Part shown: one piece after another, positions 24,274 to 35,280 of the stretch | Layout: the number at the start of each line of letters is the position of its first letter | Numbering within the stretch: the first letter of the stretch is position 1 | Assembly: GCA_024180945.1 (NCBI GenBank) | Contig: JAKSGN010000007.1 | Coordinates: 2,294,001-2,358,000 of the forward strand | Length of the DNA: 64,000 nucleotides | DNA from: Macrophomina tecta | Taxonomy: Eukaryota; Ascomycota; Dothideomycetes; Botryosphaeriales; Botryosphaeriaceae | Direction of reading: 5' to 3' | Program-made: the position numbers and the translations under genes | Notes under the pieces: generated by a model | The model's input: the letters and a program-made list of their open reading frames with translations, nothing else | Database searches by the model: none | What the model was told of the DNA's origin: nothing

Positions 24274-25468
24274 ATGGCCCAACGCCATCCCACCTGGACT
24301 CAGTCCTACATTGAGCGCGCTCTGCTCCCCGAGACCTCGCCCCTCACTGCCTACCTGCTGCGTCTTATCGCCATCAAGCGCACCAACCTGTGCCTGTCCG
24401 CCGACGTGACCACCACCCAGGCCCTGCTCTCCCTCGCCGAGGAGGTCGGCGACTCGATATGTCTGCTCAAGACCCACGCCGACATCATCTGCGACTTCAA
24501 TGACCGCACCGTCAAGCAGCTGCGCGACATTGCCAAGCGCAAGAGGTTCTTGGTCTTTGAGGACCGCAAGTTCGGTGACATTGGAGGTAAATACCCATCC
24601 ATCGAGCAGCCCCGGAGCCGCAGCCACCTCGATTCCACCGTCCTCGCATCCCATCTTGCTCTCCGCATTGACTGACGCCTGGACTTCCTCCGCTGCAGAG
24701 ACTGTCCAAAAGCAGTACACCGGCGGCCCGCTCGCCATTGCTCGCTGGGCTGAGATTGTCAACGCCCACATCTTCCCCGGCCCGGCCATCGTTTCCTCGC
24801 TGAAGGACGCAGCTTCGACCGCCATAACTACCTTCAACCAGTCTGTGCAGACTGAGATCAGCGCCGAGCCTCTGGATGCGTCTTCCGCAACCCACGCCGA
24901 TCAAAACCACCTCGACGTTGACGAGCACGGAAATCCCGCCGAAGACCGCAAGCATAGCGTAGTGTCCATTTCCACCACGATTTCGCAGAGCATCAGCCCC
25001 CAGCCCACGCCCATTATCGAGGACGAAGGACACCACGACGATGCGCACGAGATTCTCGAGAGACTTGGCAGCACCCCATTCCTCCGTGCCCTGCTGCTGC
25101 TCGCGGAGATGAGCTCTGCCGGTAACTTGATGACCGGTGCCTACACTGAGCAGTGTGTCGAGATCGCTCGTGAACACAAGGACTTTGTCATGGGCTTCAT
25201 CGCACAACGCTCGCTCAACTCTCAGCCTGGCGACAACTTCCTCACAATGACTCCCGGCGTCAAGATCCCGCCCAAGGGCCAAGAGGGCAAGATGGGCGAT
25301 GGAAAGGGTCAGCAGTACACCAGCCCCCGCCAAATCGTCTACGAGCAGGGCTCAGACGTCGTCATCGTCGGTCGCGGAATCATCGAGGCAGATAACAGGG
25401 CCGAAGAGGCGGAGAGATATAGAAAGGAGGCATGGGCTGCGTACGAGGAACGTATTGCCAAAAAATGA
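24274..25468 (+). CDS. pyrG: Orotidine 5'-phosphate decarboxylase
   Basis: OMP decarboxylase converts orotidine monophosphate to UMP, the last step of de novo pyrimidine synthesis, in the cytosol. It is 360 residues long from two inferred exons, 24274-24586 and 24699-25468 (GT-AG, phase 1). The N-terminal part carries NLCLSADVTT and KTHADIICDF. The catalytic block FEDRKFGDIG (about residues 95-104) has the Asp-Lys-Asp charge relay and ends exactly at the intron. The C-terminal part has LLLLAEMSSAGNL, MTPGV and the phosphate-binding VIVGRGII. Between residues about 145 and 222 lies an acidic, low-complexity insertion that the roughly 270-residue yeast and Aspergillus enzymes lack but Neurospora PYR-4-type enzymes have. 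The start ATG fits the family's short N-terminus. Confidence 0.96.
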
Positions 25469-26870
25469 TTTCGTCAACTTTTTCTTTTTTCCTTCTCGAA
25501 AAAATAAGACTGGCTTTCTATGCGAGCCGTGGCAGGTTGGAAATGAGGGTTGTACGGACTTTGCTGCTATCGAGCCATGCCTGTTTGTCAGAAGATTCCT
25601 GCATGTGTACAATGTTAGCAGTAAAGCTGTCGCTTCAGGTTTACCGGGAGACGAGTCGAAGCGAAGGATAAGACGGGGAAGAGAATACTGAAATGTCTAA
25701 GGAGTTGGGAAATGGATGGCTGTACGTACGTATGTTGCTCGCACGACCATGGTGTTACTTCCAAAGAGCCAAAGGCAGCACTGCTCACTTTTATCTTCGA
25801 CTTGTACGAGGAAGGGCGGAGACGCTCTGGTGACACCAATTTCAGATCATTGCTATGTGATTGCGATCAGCCCTCTGTTGCGCTTGTCGAATGGGAAGGG
25901 CCAGCCATGCATGGTCATGTGGAAGCAGCAATCTTCACGATATGGGACACGGCCGTTTAGCAGCAAAAGGATCAATTTATTCCCCGCTAAAGGCTTGAAG
26001 GTTCTGTGTGAACCTAAAAGGTCTGGGAATACCACTGATCCCAGCCTGCGTACAGACATGGCTCAGATCGGCCTGTCCACAGCCCCACCTCCAAACTGGA
26101 ACACTTCGCTACTCAAACAATCAAAGCACGTAAGATGAACGGATAGGCGAAAGTGACAAGTCAGAGGTAATGAGGTTGACACGCCGATCTGATCTGACTG
26201 ATGAGCACTCTTCCACTTACGAGGCTGGATCAGTACTGATACCAGTCGGCAACCCCATCGCCGTCTCGAGCGATTCGACGTCACTGGTCCAACTCATTTA
26301 TCCCGAGCCACGCAGCGGTTACTGGCAATACAGTAATGCTACTAAGCAACCCATGTCCACCAGCGGTCAATTGCTCATAGTCCATACGGCCCGAATCCCC
26401 GATCTTCGTTTGTCACCAACCATGCGTCTTTTGGAAAATTACTACGATATCCGAGAAGCCCTCTGGATGCTTCGAAACATCAACAGACCGAGGAGCGGGG
26501 AGGATATGATGCCACCTGAATTGTACAAATCGGTGGAGAGCGGGCACCGATGTCCGCTCGAGGCTTGGTGTGCTTAAAGAAACATTTTCATCTCAGTAGA
26601 AGCCTGAAACGCCGTTGGCAAGCAACACTGCGGATTGAGATGTTCAAAAAGGGAAGGCTTGAAGCCTAGAGCGCTGTTAACCATCGCGAGCTTCAGACAC
26701 GCGCCTGGAGTCAAAGGGGGAGCTCGTCGCTCATGCTTCATCTAACCAGCCTTGCCCGGTTCGGCTTGAATGGTGCAGAGATGTTAGATATGGTCTGTAT
26801 GTGCACTTGCACCATATCGCCTTTTCCTCGGATGTTCTTTTGCTCCATTAGTATATCCAACACCAACCTG
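25469..26870. other. Intergenic, no supportable gene
   Basis: About 1.4 kb between the decarboxylase stop and the end of the convergent Mid2-like gene. A single open frame of 135 codons at 26170-26577 (+) has no recognisable domain and no supporting context, so I do not call it. Confidence 0.5.
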
Positions 26871-27969
26871 CTACTCAAGCTCATGTCTCTGTCTGTCTCT
26901 CCGCAAAGATGCATCCTTCCAGGTCTCATGCTGTTCGCCATCCATCTCGAACCTTTCCCTTTCAGGCCCGGAAGGGAACTCTGCCGGATTCAACGGCGCT
27001 CCGGGGACCATGTCACCCCCGCCATCTCCGCTTGGGCTGTTCACGTCGTTGTGAAGATTGGAGGAATGGTATGTTGGCAATGGCGGCATGCCGCCGTTCT
27101 CTGGCCCTGCGCCTTGGTGCTTCATCTCATGCGTTGGCAACTCTGAGCCGCACCGTTGGTTACCTTCTACGTCATTCGGGCCGGACTGTCGGTGATTCTG
27201 CTTCCCCTCTTGCTTCCGCCGGCGGCGAAATAAGAGGAAGAGGAGGATACTGGCCAGGAGCACGGCAAAACCGCCCACACCTACGCCCACGCCCACGCCT
27301 ATGGCTGTCGCGCTACTGGAAGAAGACGAGGAGGATGACGTTGACGGTGGCAATGCTGAGGTGACGCTTGAAATTGTTGATGATGCAGTCGAAATGGTCG
27401 AAGATTCGACTGGAATTGTGGTCACGACTTCGGCCGTACCGTAGTTGAAGATATCCGTTGCGTTACTGCAACAATCGTATCCTCGGCCACAGCAGTACGA
27501 ACCGCCCGTACCGCAAGTCGCCAACCCTTGACCAGAGTCAAGATTGTCGTCAGCTGGCATAGTTAGCAAACGACGCATTGTATTACCAAATCGCCAGCAG
27601 ATGAAACTCCACGGAGGATAATTAGCAGGCAAAAAAAAAAAAAAAAAAAAAGGACAACTTACAACCAAGACAGATTCTGGGACAGTCGGTCGAGTTCCAC
27701 GTCCCGTCTGTGCAGGATGAGCGATATACGGTATACTGGTACGTGCGTCTCGTGTCTGGGCCTGGCTGGCAGAGGCCGTTTGACAAACAGATGAAGCCGG
27801 GTCCACAACATGGCGACACTGCTTGATCTGGAAAACACGGACTGCCACTGGACTGGATTCCGTTCGGAAAAAAGCAGTTTCGACTGTCGTCCTTGTTACT
27901 GGTTCCTTGGGCGAACACAGATGCCGTCCACGTGAGCGCCAACAGCGATTGACGGTGTGCTAGCCGCAT
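26871..27969 (-). CDS. Cys-rich single-pass membrane protein (Mid2/WSC-like)
   Basis: A 329-residue type I membrane protein from two inferred exons, 27969-27663 and 27553-26871. The chosen ATG gives a clear signal peptide (LLALTWTASVFA); an upstream in-frame TTG is not used. The exported part has about 14 cysteines, including SPCCGPGFICLSNGLC and SYCCGRGYDCC. It is followed by a Ser/Thr-rich stalk, a Gly/Val/Leu transmembrane helix (AIGVGVGVGVGGFAVLLASI) and the stop-transfer stretch FRRRRK. The cytosolic tail of about 110 residues is Pro/Gly/Asn-rich. This architecture is shared with fungal cell-wall stress sensors and many uncharacterised surface proteins, so a sensing role is only inferred. 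The 109-base intron has a 21-base poly-T run shortly after its donor. Confidence 0.85.
27631..27651. repeat. Poly-A tract of 21 within an intron
   Basis: An uninterrupted A run on the + strand, poly-T in the sense of the Mid2-like gene, a few bases downstream of the intron donor. Confidence 0.9.
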
Positions 27970-29055
27970 GGTGGAGCTGGAAGGAGAAGAGATCCGATAT
28001 GGCAAATGTGGGAGGCGTCACGCTTTCTGACCCGGACGCCGAGGGCATCCTTTTATTCGAATTTCTGCCAACTTCTTTCCTTCTGTTTCTGGTGTGGTTA
28101 GATACGTTTCACGGTGGCGGACAAGCCTCACAGCACAAGCAGCAGGAAGGCGGCGGGAAGGATTCGAAGGATTATTATACTCAGCCCGCAGGGCGGCGTG
28201 CGATGGCCGGCTGAGCACGCAGGTCAGCATATTTTAGCAGCAGCGTCAGCGGGCAATCTGGCGGCTAAACGGAGCATGATTTGGGGGCATCAACAGGGCT
28301 CCCCGCTCGCTCCCATCTCTCTCACACCATCTCCGTCAGCGGCACACATTCATCTGGCGTCCTGTGCAGCAGGATCCGGGAAAGGATCGGCTGTTGTACC
28401 ACCCCGCAACCAATGATCCTGCCCGTCAGCTTTTAGATGAGACCATGAGGACTTTTTGCCGACGCTTGCCCAAATGGCCCCCACGGCCTCTAAGCTCAAA
28501 GAGAGCGTCAATAATCAACCGTCTTTCGCTGCCGAACATCCTTTCTGTATCTGGTGTTCCGCCCGCATGGCCAGCCCGTCCGAGGCGTAGCTGTGCCGCC
28601 CGACGTCCTCATATAAGGATTTCTGGCCCCCAGCATTGCTGTTTCGCGCCGCTTACCTTCATGCATGCGCCAAAGCCTGTTTAGATCACTCCACTATGCT
28701 CGAAAGCCCTCGCCTGATTGCGGGTTTGGTAGGGGCCGCGGGCGGTGCAGGTCGCCCCATGTATCTATGAGTACTGTGGACACTCATCCCCACATGACCC
28801 ACACACACCATTGACGACCAGACAGCAGCTAAAATAAAGCGTCGCAGCCCCAACCGCAGCCCTAGCCTTAAACCCGACGCCAGTGACATCCACGACGCGC
28901 GCGATCTTTCGGCCATGTACTGAAGAGTAGATAGTTCCCGAAAACTGACGCCACTTTACTTTTCATTTAAGGTCCAAGAGCCCTGCGGTTCCTTCCAAGG
29001 ACAGCTTTGATCTTCAGCATCAATTCCCTGGGCCTCATCAGCACAGAGAGTCACC
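27970..29055. other. Divergent promoter region
   Basis: About 1.1 kb separating the divergently transcribed Mid2-like gene (-) and feruloyl-esterase-like gene (+). No gene was recognised within it. It should contain the promoters of both flanking genes. Confidence 0.55.
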
Positions 29056-30101
29056 ATGTTACACGTGTTGCATGCCATCCTCATCTTCCTTGGCGCTGCA
29101 TCTGCAACCCTCGGTGCAGCCACCCCTGCCCGGGATGCCGCTCTCCCCATTGGATGCGGCCAGTCGCTCCCTGACGGTATCGAACCAGGTGTTTCCAAGA
29201 ATACAACCGTTTACGTTGATGGCGTTAAGCGGCATTACCGTATACACCTTCCTGAGAACTATGATGCAAGTAATCCGGTGCCGCTGATACTATCCTACCA
29301 TGGCCGAGGAAAGGATATGAAGTTCCAGGAAGAGCTTTCTCAGTTCTCAAACAAGTCAAACAACCCCGACGCTATTGCCGTCTATCCACAGGGTGTACCT
29401 GTAAGTGCCCACTCAATTGCGCGCCAACAAAGTATCAGGTTCACCAGCGCTGACCAAAACCCCAGACGTCAGGAGGCACACACCAGTGGCTTGGAGATAT
29501 CTCGGCCAACGTCTCAGTCAACAACGACATCGTCTTCACCACCGCGCTCATCAACAACCTCACCTCCTCTTACTGCATCGACCCCGCCCGCGTATACGCC
29601 AGCGGGAAATCCAACGGCGCTGGTTTCGTCACGTTGCTCGCGTGCGACCCGACCGCATCGCTCCAAATCGCCGCTTTTGCCCCCGTCAGCCCTGCCATCT
29701 ACAAGGGCGTCCTGGGTGCCTCAGCGGGCGAGCTGCCCGCCTGCAATCCCGGCCGCGCGCCGACTCCCATCCTCGAGTTCCACGGCTTCGAGGACGGGCA
29801 GATCGGCTACAACGGCACCTCGGCGCGGGGCGAGACGGCAAACATCCCGGAGTACATGAACGACTGGGCCGCGCGCGACGGCTTCGATCCGGACAAGAAC
29901 AAGACCACCACCTTGTGCACAGACGCCGCTTTCCCAGTCGCGTGGAGGCACAGTTGGGGCGACGGTGTCGTGCAGCACTACAATGCGTCAAACTTGGGGC
30001 ACACCTGGCCGGACAGCTACCCCAATGCGGATGACGGCCGGCAGACTTGCTATGATGCTACCCCGTTGATCATGGATTTCTTTGGGAAGTTCACGCTATG
30101 A
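29056..30101 (+). CDS. faeC: Secreted feruloyl-esterase C-like enzyme
   Basis: A 326-residue secreted alpha/beta hydrolase resembling fungal feruloyl esterase C, which releases ferulic and coumaric acids from plant cell-wall polysaccharides. Two exons are inferred, 29056-29400 and 29466-30101 (phase 0). A signal peptide of about 20 residues (LHAILIFLGAASATLGA) is followed by a Cys/Gly-rich start (GCGQSLPDG). Next come RHYRIHLPENY and the oxyanion-side LILSYHGRGKDM. The nucleophile lies in ASGKSNGAGF, the likely acid in FHGFEDGQIGYNG and the His in NLGHTWPDSYPNA. Family members usually have GKSNGGGF, so Ala replaces a Gly here. Length and motif order fit the family. The gene is convergent with the amidase. 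A role in plant-biomass or cutin/suberin use is inferred. Confidence 0.88.
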
Positions 30102-30473
30102 TATGGAGTTCCGAGGATAAGGTATATCAAACTTCTGTTTCTGCACTCTGATTCATAAAGGATCACAATAGCAGTGCTTTCAACGTAAAACGGGCGTTTT
30201 TTTTTTTTTTTTTTTTTTAATTCCGCGGATGGCCAATATCAAGGGTGTTAGGCCTTCGTGGCAAGAGCCACTTTGGTTGATTTCGTTTCCATGACAGAAT
30301 TGGAGAAGTCGAACCCCAGGGCTTATTTACAGTCGGTGCTCTGCGAAGTTCTTTCGAAAAAATATTTTTCTCAGCTGATCTGCCTCTACAGCGCAATTTG
30401 AGAACTTGAGTTTCATGACCTCGCCCCCCGCTAGTGTCCTCCACGGTACACATTATCACGCTATTACCCATAG
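30102..30473. other. Convergent 3' region with T and A homopolymers
   Basis: The 370 bases between the 3' ends of the esterase and amidase genes hold a poly-T run at 30197-30218. A poly-A run of similar length follows at 30493-30513, inside the last, possibly spliced, segment of the amidase. No gene was seen. Confidence 0.55.
30197..30218. repeat. Poly-T tract of 22
   Basis: An uninterrupted T run on the + strand, 96 bases after the esterase stop. It pairs in inverted sense with the A run at 30493-30513. Confidence 0.9.
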
Positions 30474-32818
30474 TCAGCCATAAACCATACCCAAAAAAAA
30501 AAAAAAAAAAAAAGGAACGGAAAGTGATTCATAAAAAGGAAACCAACAACACCTACCGCCCGGCAAAATCGGCACGTTCTTCTCCAAATACCCGTACCAC
30601 CTCGGCAACGTTCTCTTGTACGGCGTCCCGCTGCTCCACTGCGCATCCTCAATCGCGCTCGCCCACCGCACCAGCTTCGCCTCCTCCCACGCGCTCACCA
30701 TCAGCGCCAGCCCAAACGGCATGCCGCTCTGGCCGCCCACGCCCGCCGGCAGCGTGATCATCGGATAGCCCGCCTGCGCGGCGATCTGGTACGTCTGGCC
30801 CACGTCCGGCGGCACGAGGAGGGCGTCGACGCGGCGGCGACCGTTCCGGTCCTGGAGGGCGCCGTCGATGCCGTCCTCGCGCGTGGCCCGCTGCACGAAG
30901 GCAAGCGCCTGCCAGTACGTGGCGTCGCGCACGCCTTTAGTCTCAAGCGAGGCGAGGAAGCCATCTTGGCCACTGTAAAAGGCGGGGATGCCGAGAGGCC
31001 AGGGGTTGCCGCCTTCGGTGCCGTCGTTGGCGTAGTTGTATCTATGGGGATAGTTCCGTTAGAGAGCGTTCTATACTTGGGTTTGAGGAGGAATGGATGG
31101 CGGTGCGAGAAAAGAAGAAGTAGAGAGCATTTACTGCACGATATCCTCCAGGCTGCGGATGGGCGTGTTCTCGACTTCGGAGAGGTAGGTCTTGATGTTG
31201 TTGTAGAAGTCGACCTTCACGACCGTATACTCGGACTCGTTGGGGTAGCCGCGCGTGCTGCCGTAGTCCCAGTCCCACCCGTCAGGCGAGATGGTTTTGT
31301 CTCTGCTGGGGATCTCGGTGCCGTTGATGATGGTGGCGCCGTGGGCGTGGAGGATGGAGAGGATGGAGAGGAGCACCGGGATCTGCTCGGATGGCGCGTA
31401 TTGCCAGAAGCTCGCCCACGGGATACCGAAGGTTGCGTTGGCGAGGGCAAAGCGGTTCGTCAGGAATTGGGCATATCCGCCTGCTGGCGTTTTACCCTGC
31501 TGTGCGAGAGTGTAGTTGTCACGTTGGTCAACGCCATATATAGCGTCAAGTGCGTAAACAGCATCTCGGACGGTTTTCCCGAACGTGCCCACGGTATCCT
31601 GGTGCTCACATTCAGGGACAACACTGCAACAGTCAGTGTTGGAACTGCGGGCATATTTCGCTTCACGTACCCAGCTCTTGATGTCAGGCCCACGGTCGGC
31701 TTAAAGCCGACGACGGCATTCCGTTCTGCGGGGTTGATGACTTGGGAACATCAGCGATGCATGGATCCTGGGTCAGCCAGCACCTGGAAACATAGCTCAC
31801 CACTTCCATCAGTCTCCGTCCCAAGAGAAAACGGCACAACGTTAGCGGCAACGGCGGCAGCACTGCCGGAGCTGCTCCCACCCGGGTTGACCGTAAGGTT
31901 ATATGGGCTGCGAGCCTGGTCTCCGCGCGGAGAGAACCCCTCGCTATAGTTGTTACCTTTTCGGTGATGTCATTATGGATTGGGTTTCAAAGTTACTTTA
32001 AGGTTCCAAGAGACTTACTCCGCATGTCAGCCCATTCGCTGAGGGTCGCCTTGCCGAACAGCAGTGCGCCTGCTTCTCGCAAGCGAGCCACCACAAATGC
32101 ATCTCGCGGGACGACGTTGCCGAGGAGGGCCCAGGACCCGGCTGTCGTCTCCATCTTGTCTTTTGACGCAATGTTGTCCTTGACTAGGAAAGGGATGCCA
32201 TGCAACGGGCCGCGAACCTTCCCGGCAGCCCGCTCCGCATCCAGAGCAGCGGCTATGTCCAGGAAGTCTGGGTTAATCTCTAAGACCGAGCTGGGACTGG
32301 GTTAGCTCCAGAACGCGCAGAGTAAGCTGTGCTTTGAACTTATCTATGCATGAAATGAGTGAAGTGAAGCAGGGGCTATAGTGATATCGGAGAAAATAGT
32401 GGACAAGTAAGCTTAGCATGAGGGCCAGGATGCAGTAAGGAGAAGCTCAAGGGGCAAATGCCTCGAATGCAGTTGCCGCATTCGGGAATTGAACGTACTT
32501 GATATAGTCATCCGTCTGCATGACCCGTTTCCAGTAACAGTGAGCAAGCTTCATAGCTGATAGCCTGCCTTGGGCCATGTAGGCTTGCAGCTGGTCAATG
32601 GTTGCCTCCTCAATCACCACGTCGCCGCAAAGCGGCATTGGGAACAAGGAGGACGAGTTGGCACGCTGTAATAGTGGGCATTCATAGGGATACGGGCTAC
32701 TCAGAGGATCAACCGCCAGAACGTCGTGAGAGCCGTTCGCGAAGGCAGCCATCGCCCCAGCCGCGAAGATACGGCTGCACAGGATTCCGTGCCTCAAAGA
32801 AGAGACCGAGAAATGCAT
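30474..32818 (-). CDS. Amidase-signature-family hydrolase, with probable frameshift
   Basis: A serine amidase of about 620 residues with an N-terminal hydrophobic segment that may be a signal peptide. Exons are inferred at 32818-32499, 32290-32019, 31957 (or 31944)-31801, 31740-31671, 31623-31135 and 31041-30474. The catalytic Lys is in [11 protein letters not shown], the cis-Ser loop is [12 protein letters not shown] and the nucleophile loop is LGTETDGS, followed after an intron by [16 protein letters not shown]. In exon 3 the conserved [12 protein letters not shown] block is one base out of frame with [13 protein letters not shown], implying a 1-base insertion near 31919-31924. Splicing 13 bases further in, at AG 31946-31945, would restore the frame but remove that block. 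The 3' end is uncertain: it reads through a T tract to 30474, or is spliced to a stop near 30456. The natural substrate is unknown. Confidence 0.8.
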
Positions 32819-33587
32819 CTTGGCGAGCTATTGAAAATGCAGCCGCAGATCTCACAGCGGCGGAAAGGCTTGACGGTGACGGACCAAGGACGACAGGTCG
32901 AGGAAAGTGGGCGGGAAAGCGTGTATTTATTCAAGTCAGGGCCGCAGCTGGGCTGTCGCGCCGCATTGTGGGCCCCAAAAACCTCCAGCGTCGACCGTGT
33001 GTGCACGCGTTCGCGCAAGTGAGGAGGGTCGAGTCACGGTGTGCAGGGGCAAGACGATAAGCGGGGAGGAGCACACGGCCAGATCAGCCGCCGTTGACGT
33101 AATGGACTGGCGAAAGTTCAGGTACCGGTAGCTTCAAGCAGCACCGGTACAATGATAAGCTGATAAAAAAGGCATCCGAGCTCTGAAACAAGAACATCGG
33201 ACTGGGCCCAACTTCTAGGGCAGTGCGATGAAGTGCAGCAGCAAAAAGCGCGCGCCGAGAGCGGGCATGATAAGCTTCGGGAGGATCTTACAATCTGCAG
33301 CCGCATAGACGGGCCCATTGATAGCAATGCTGGAAGAAAAGCCATCGACACTTCCCAATGCGGTCCTGCAAGGGCTGCTGCGAGCGTGGAGAGATCTTTG
33401 AACAGAAGTGCGGATTCGCATTGAGCCTCGGCGATTTGGCTGCATTGGTAAGGAAGTTCAGCATCCGAGGTCTTGGAAATCCGCTCAGTCATCAACGCTT
33501 CTGCATTTTAACAACCTCCTTCTGCACTTTGAACGGTCGTCACAAACAAACCTCGCTGACAATCCGCCACTCAACAACAGATACATC
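32819..33587. other. Divergent promoter region
   Basis: About 770 bases between the amidase start (-) and the ABM-domain gene start (+). On the - strand an ATAAATA box at 32930-32924 sits about 106 bases upstream of the amidase ATG and could act as a TATA element. No gene was seen. Confidence 0.5.
32924..32930 (-). promoter_or_regulatory. TATA-like box of the amidase gene
   Basis: ATAAATA on the - strand, about 106 bases upstream of the amidase ATG. The position is plausible; there is no other support. Confidence 0.35.
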
Positions 33588-34046
33588 ATGTCCGAGCTTG
33601 TTGTTACTGCCATCATAACGCCCAAGGCTGGCCAGCCTGCCGACAAGGTGCGCTCCGCCTGCTACCATTGATCACCTTTGCGCCTCTCTTGCTCACTGGC
33701 GATTCCAGGTCGAGCAGCTTCTTTCCGGCCATGCCGCGTGGGTCAAGGACAACGAGCCTGGAACTCTTCGTTACCGTTTGCACAAGTCACTCGGCAGTGG
33801 ATCGCCCGTATTCACCATGATTGAGACGTGCGTATCTCCCTTGTGCCCGACTTTCCGCGCAGATCCACTGACGGCTTGCCGACCCACCACAGGTACAAGG
33901 ACAAGGCCGCTCTCGATGCACATGCCCGAGCTCCTAGGTTCAAGGAAATTGGCGGCCAGCTTGCCAACATGGTGGATATGCAAATTTTCGTATCGCAGCC
34001 CGTAGGAGGCTTCGAACACAAGAATGATCCGAGCGCCAAAATCTGA
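33588..34046 (+). CDS. Small ABM-domain (dimeric alpha-beta barrel) protein
   Basis: A 110-residue protein from three inferred exons, 33588-33647, 33709-33827 and 33893-34046, all GT-AG. It spans one antibiotic-biosynthesis-monooxygenase-like domain: a first strand (ELVVTAIITPK), a helix ending HAAWVKDNEPGTLRY, a strand around FTMIETYKDKAALDAH, and a closing strand NMVDMQIFVSQPVGG. Such proteins are dimeric. Their roles vary widely, from quinone-forming monooxygenases to haem degradation and stress functions, so the reaction cannot be named. It is convergent with the ring-cleaving dioxygenase, and a shared role in aromatic metabolism is possible but unproven. Confidence 0.85.
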
Positions 34047-34074
34047 AGCTCAGTTGATTAATCGACACTCTCAA

Positions 34075-34095
34075 ATATATATATATATATATATA
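34075..34095. repeat. AT dinucleotide repeat
   Basis: About ten AT units lie between the 3' ends of two convergent genes (ABM protein and class III dioxygenase). Confidence 0.9.
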
Positions 34096-34270
34096 CTAGT
34101 CGGCAGGAACCCCAGGGACTGCGGCTGAGCGTGGTTGAAAGGAGTCTGAGTGCGCAGCAGCCGCCGGTCAAATTCAGTTGTTCGTAATCGCATAATTGAT
34201 TGCAGCTATACCCACTAGACCAAACCCCAACTCCTTGCATGTATAAAGCAATGCGCCTCGCCATTCTTGC

Positions 34271-35280
34271 TTAATTCCAGTAGTATGAATACATCTCCAG
34301 ACCCATGAACTTGTCAGTATACGTCCTGAGCTTTCCTTCTCCGGCCGCCCCGGCGCAGACGATTAATGGCAAGAAGTGCTCCGCGCCCCCTCGTGGGTGC
34401 ATTTCATAAGCACCGGGGAAACTCCTCCACCCCTCAAGTTTCTTTTGTCTTTCCTCGGGATCCTGCTCCTTCACTGCCGCATTCACTGCCTTGCTCCAGG
34501 CATAACTCCGGCTCCTAAACGACGGGTCGTTGGTCAAGCCAGAGAACATGACCCGCAGGTTATGAAGGGTCGGGAAGCCGGACCCGACGATGGCGACATT
34601 GGAGTCGCGGAGTTTAGAGAGCGCGCGCCCCATGCGGAAGTGGTCGGCTGGGTTCTCGGAGCGCATGACAGACATCTGGACGATTGGCACGTCGGCCTTG
34701 GGATTGATCAGGAGCATGGGAACGAAGACACCATGATCCCACCCTGCGACATTGTCAGTCTTGCCACGGCGCTTCTCGATTTCTGCTGACCTCTATCTTC
34801 GTCCAAGTCGGGCCTCAAGCCCTCCGATCTCAGAGCCTCAGCCACCTCGCTGGCGACATCTGGCGCGCCGGGCGCATCGTACTTCAACTTGTAGCTCTCG
34901 GGTGGGAAGCCGTAGTAGTCGTAGAGAAGCGAGTGTTTCAGGCCGCTCGAAATGGTGGGATTGCGTTCGGACCAGTGCGCGGTGACGAGAACGATGGCGC
35001 GAGGCTGCTCAGCAGTGCCCAGCTTCAGAATATCCGGGACTTTCTCGCGCATGGACTTGACGAAATCAGCGTGCTCGGGATCGCCGAGGATCGGCATGGG
35101 CCCGCCACCGTGGGAGACGCAGACGACGGGAGCGCGAGGCATGCTGGCGGAGGATGTATTTGCGGCAAAGGTAAAGGGCTGTTGGCGGAGGTCGGTGGAT
35201 GCTGCGGCGGAAGGCAGGATGGTTTTGCGGATGGCTGAAAGGAAGGAAGCCATGAGGAAGAGCGGGCTAGGCGACTTCAT
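34271..35280 (-). CDS. Class III extradiol ring-cleaving dioxygenase (DODA/LigB-type)
   Basis: A 320-residue protein from two inferred exons, 35280-34791 and 34743-34271 (GT-AG, phase 1). Family enzymes cleave catecholic rings such as DOPA using a His-coordinated Fe(II) or Zn(II). Metal-site and active-site histidines are visible in CVSHGGGPMPILGDP, VTAHWSERNPTIS, GWDHGVFVPMLLINP (just after the intron) and GGAEHFLPLIV. The tail YSYYWN is typical of fungal members. Most family proteins begin at about the MPRAPVVCVSHGGG position, whereas this frame extends about 46 residues further with Ser/Ala/Arg-rich sequence. That extension may be a mitochondrial targeting peptide, or the true start may be one of the internal ATGs. 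Its substrate is unknown. Confidence 0.92.

Noticed and set aside
26170..26577. Plus-strand 135-codon frame with an ATG
   Set aside because: No domain, signal peptide, promoter element or exon partner, and a mixed composition. A chance frame is as likely.
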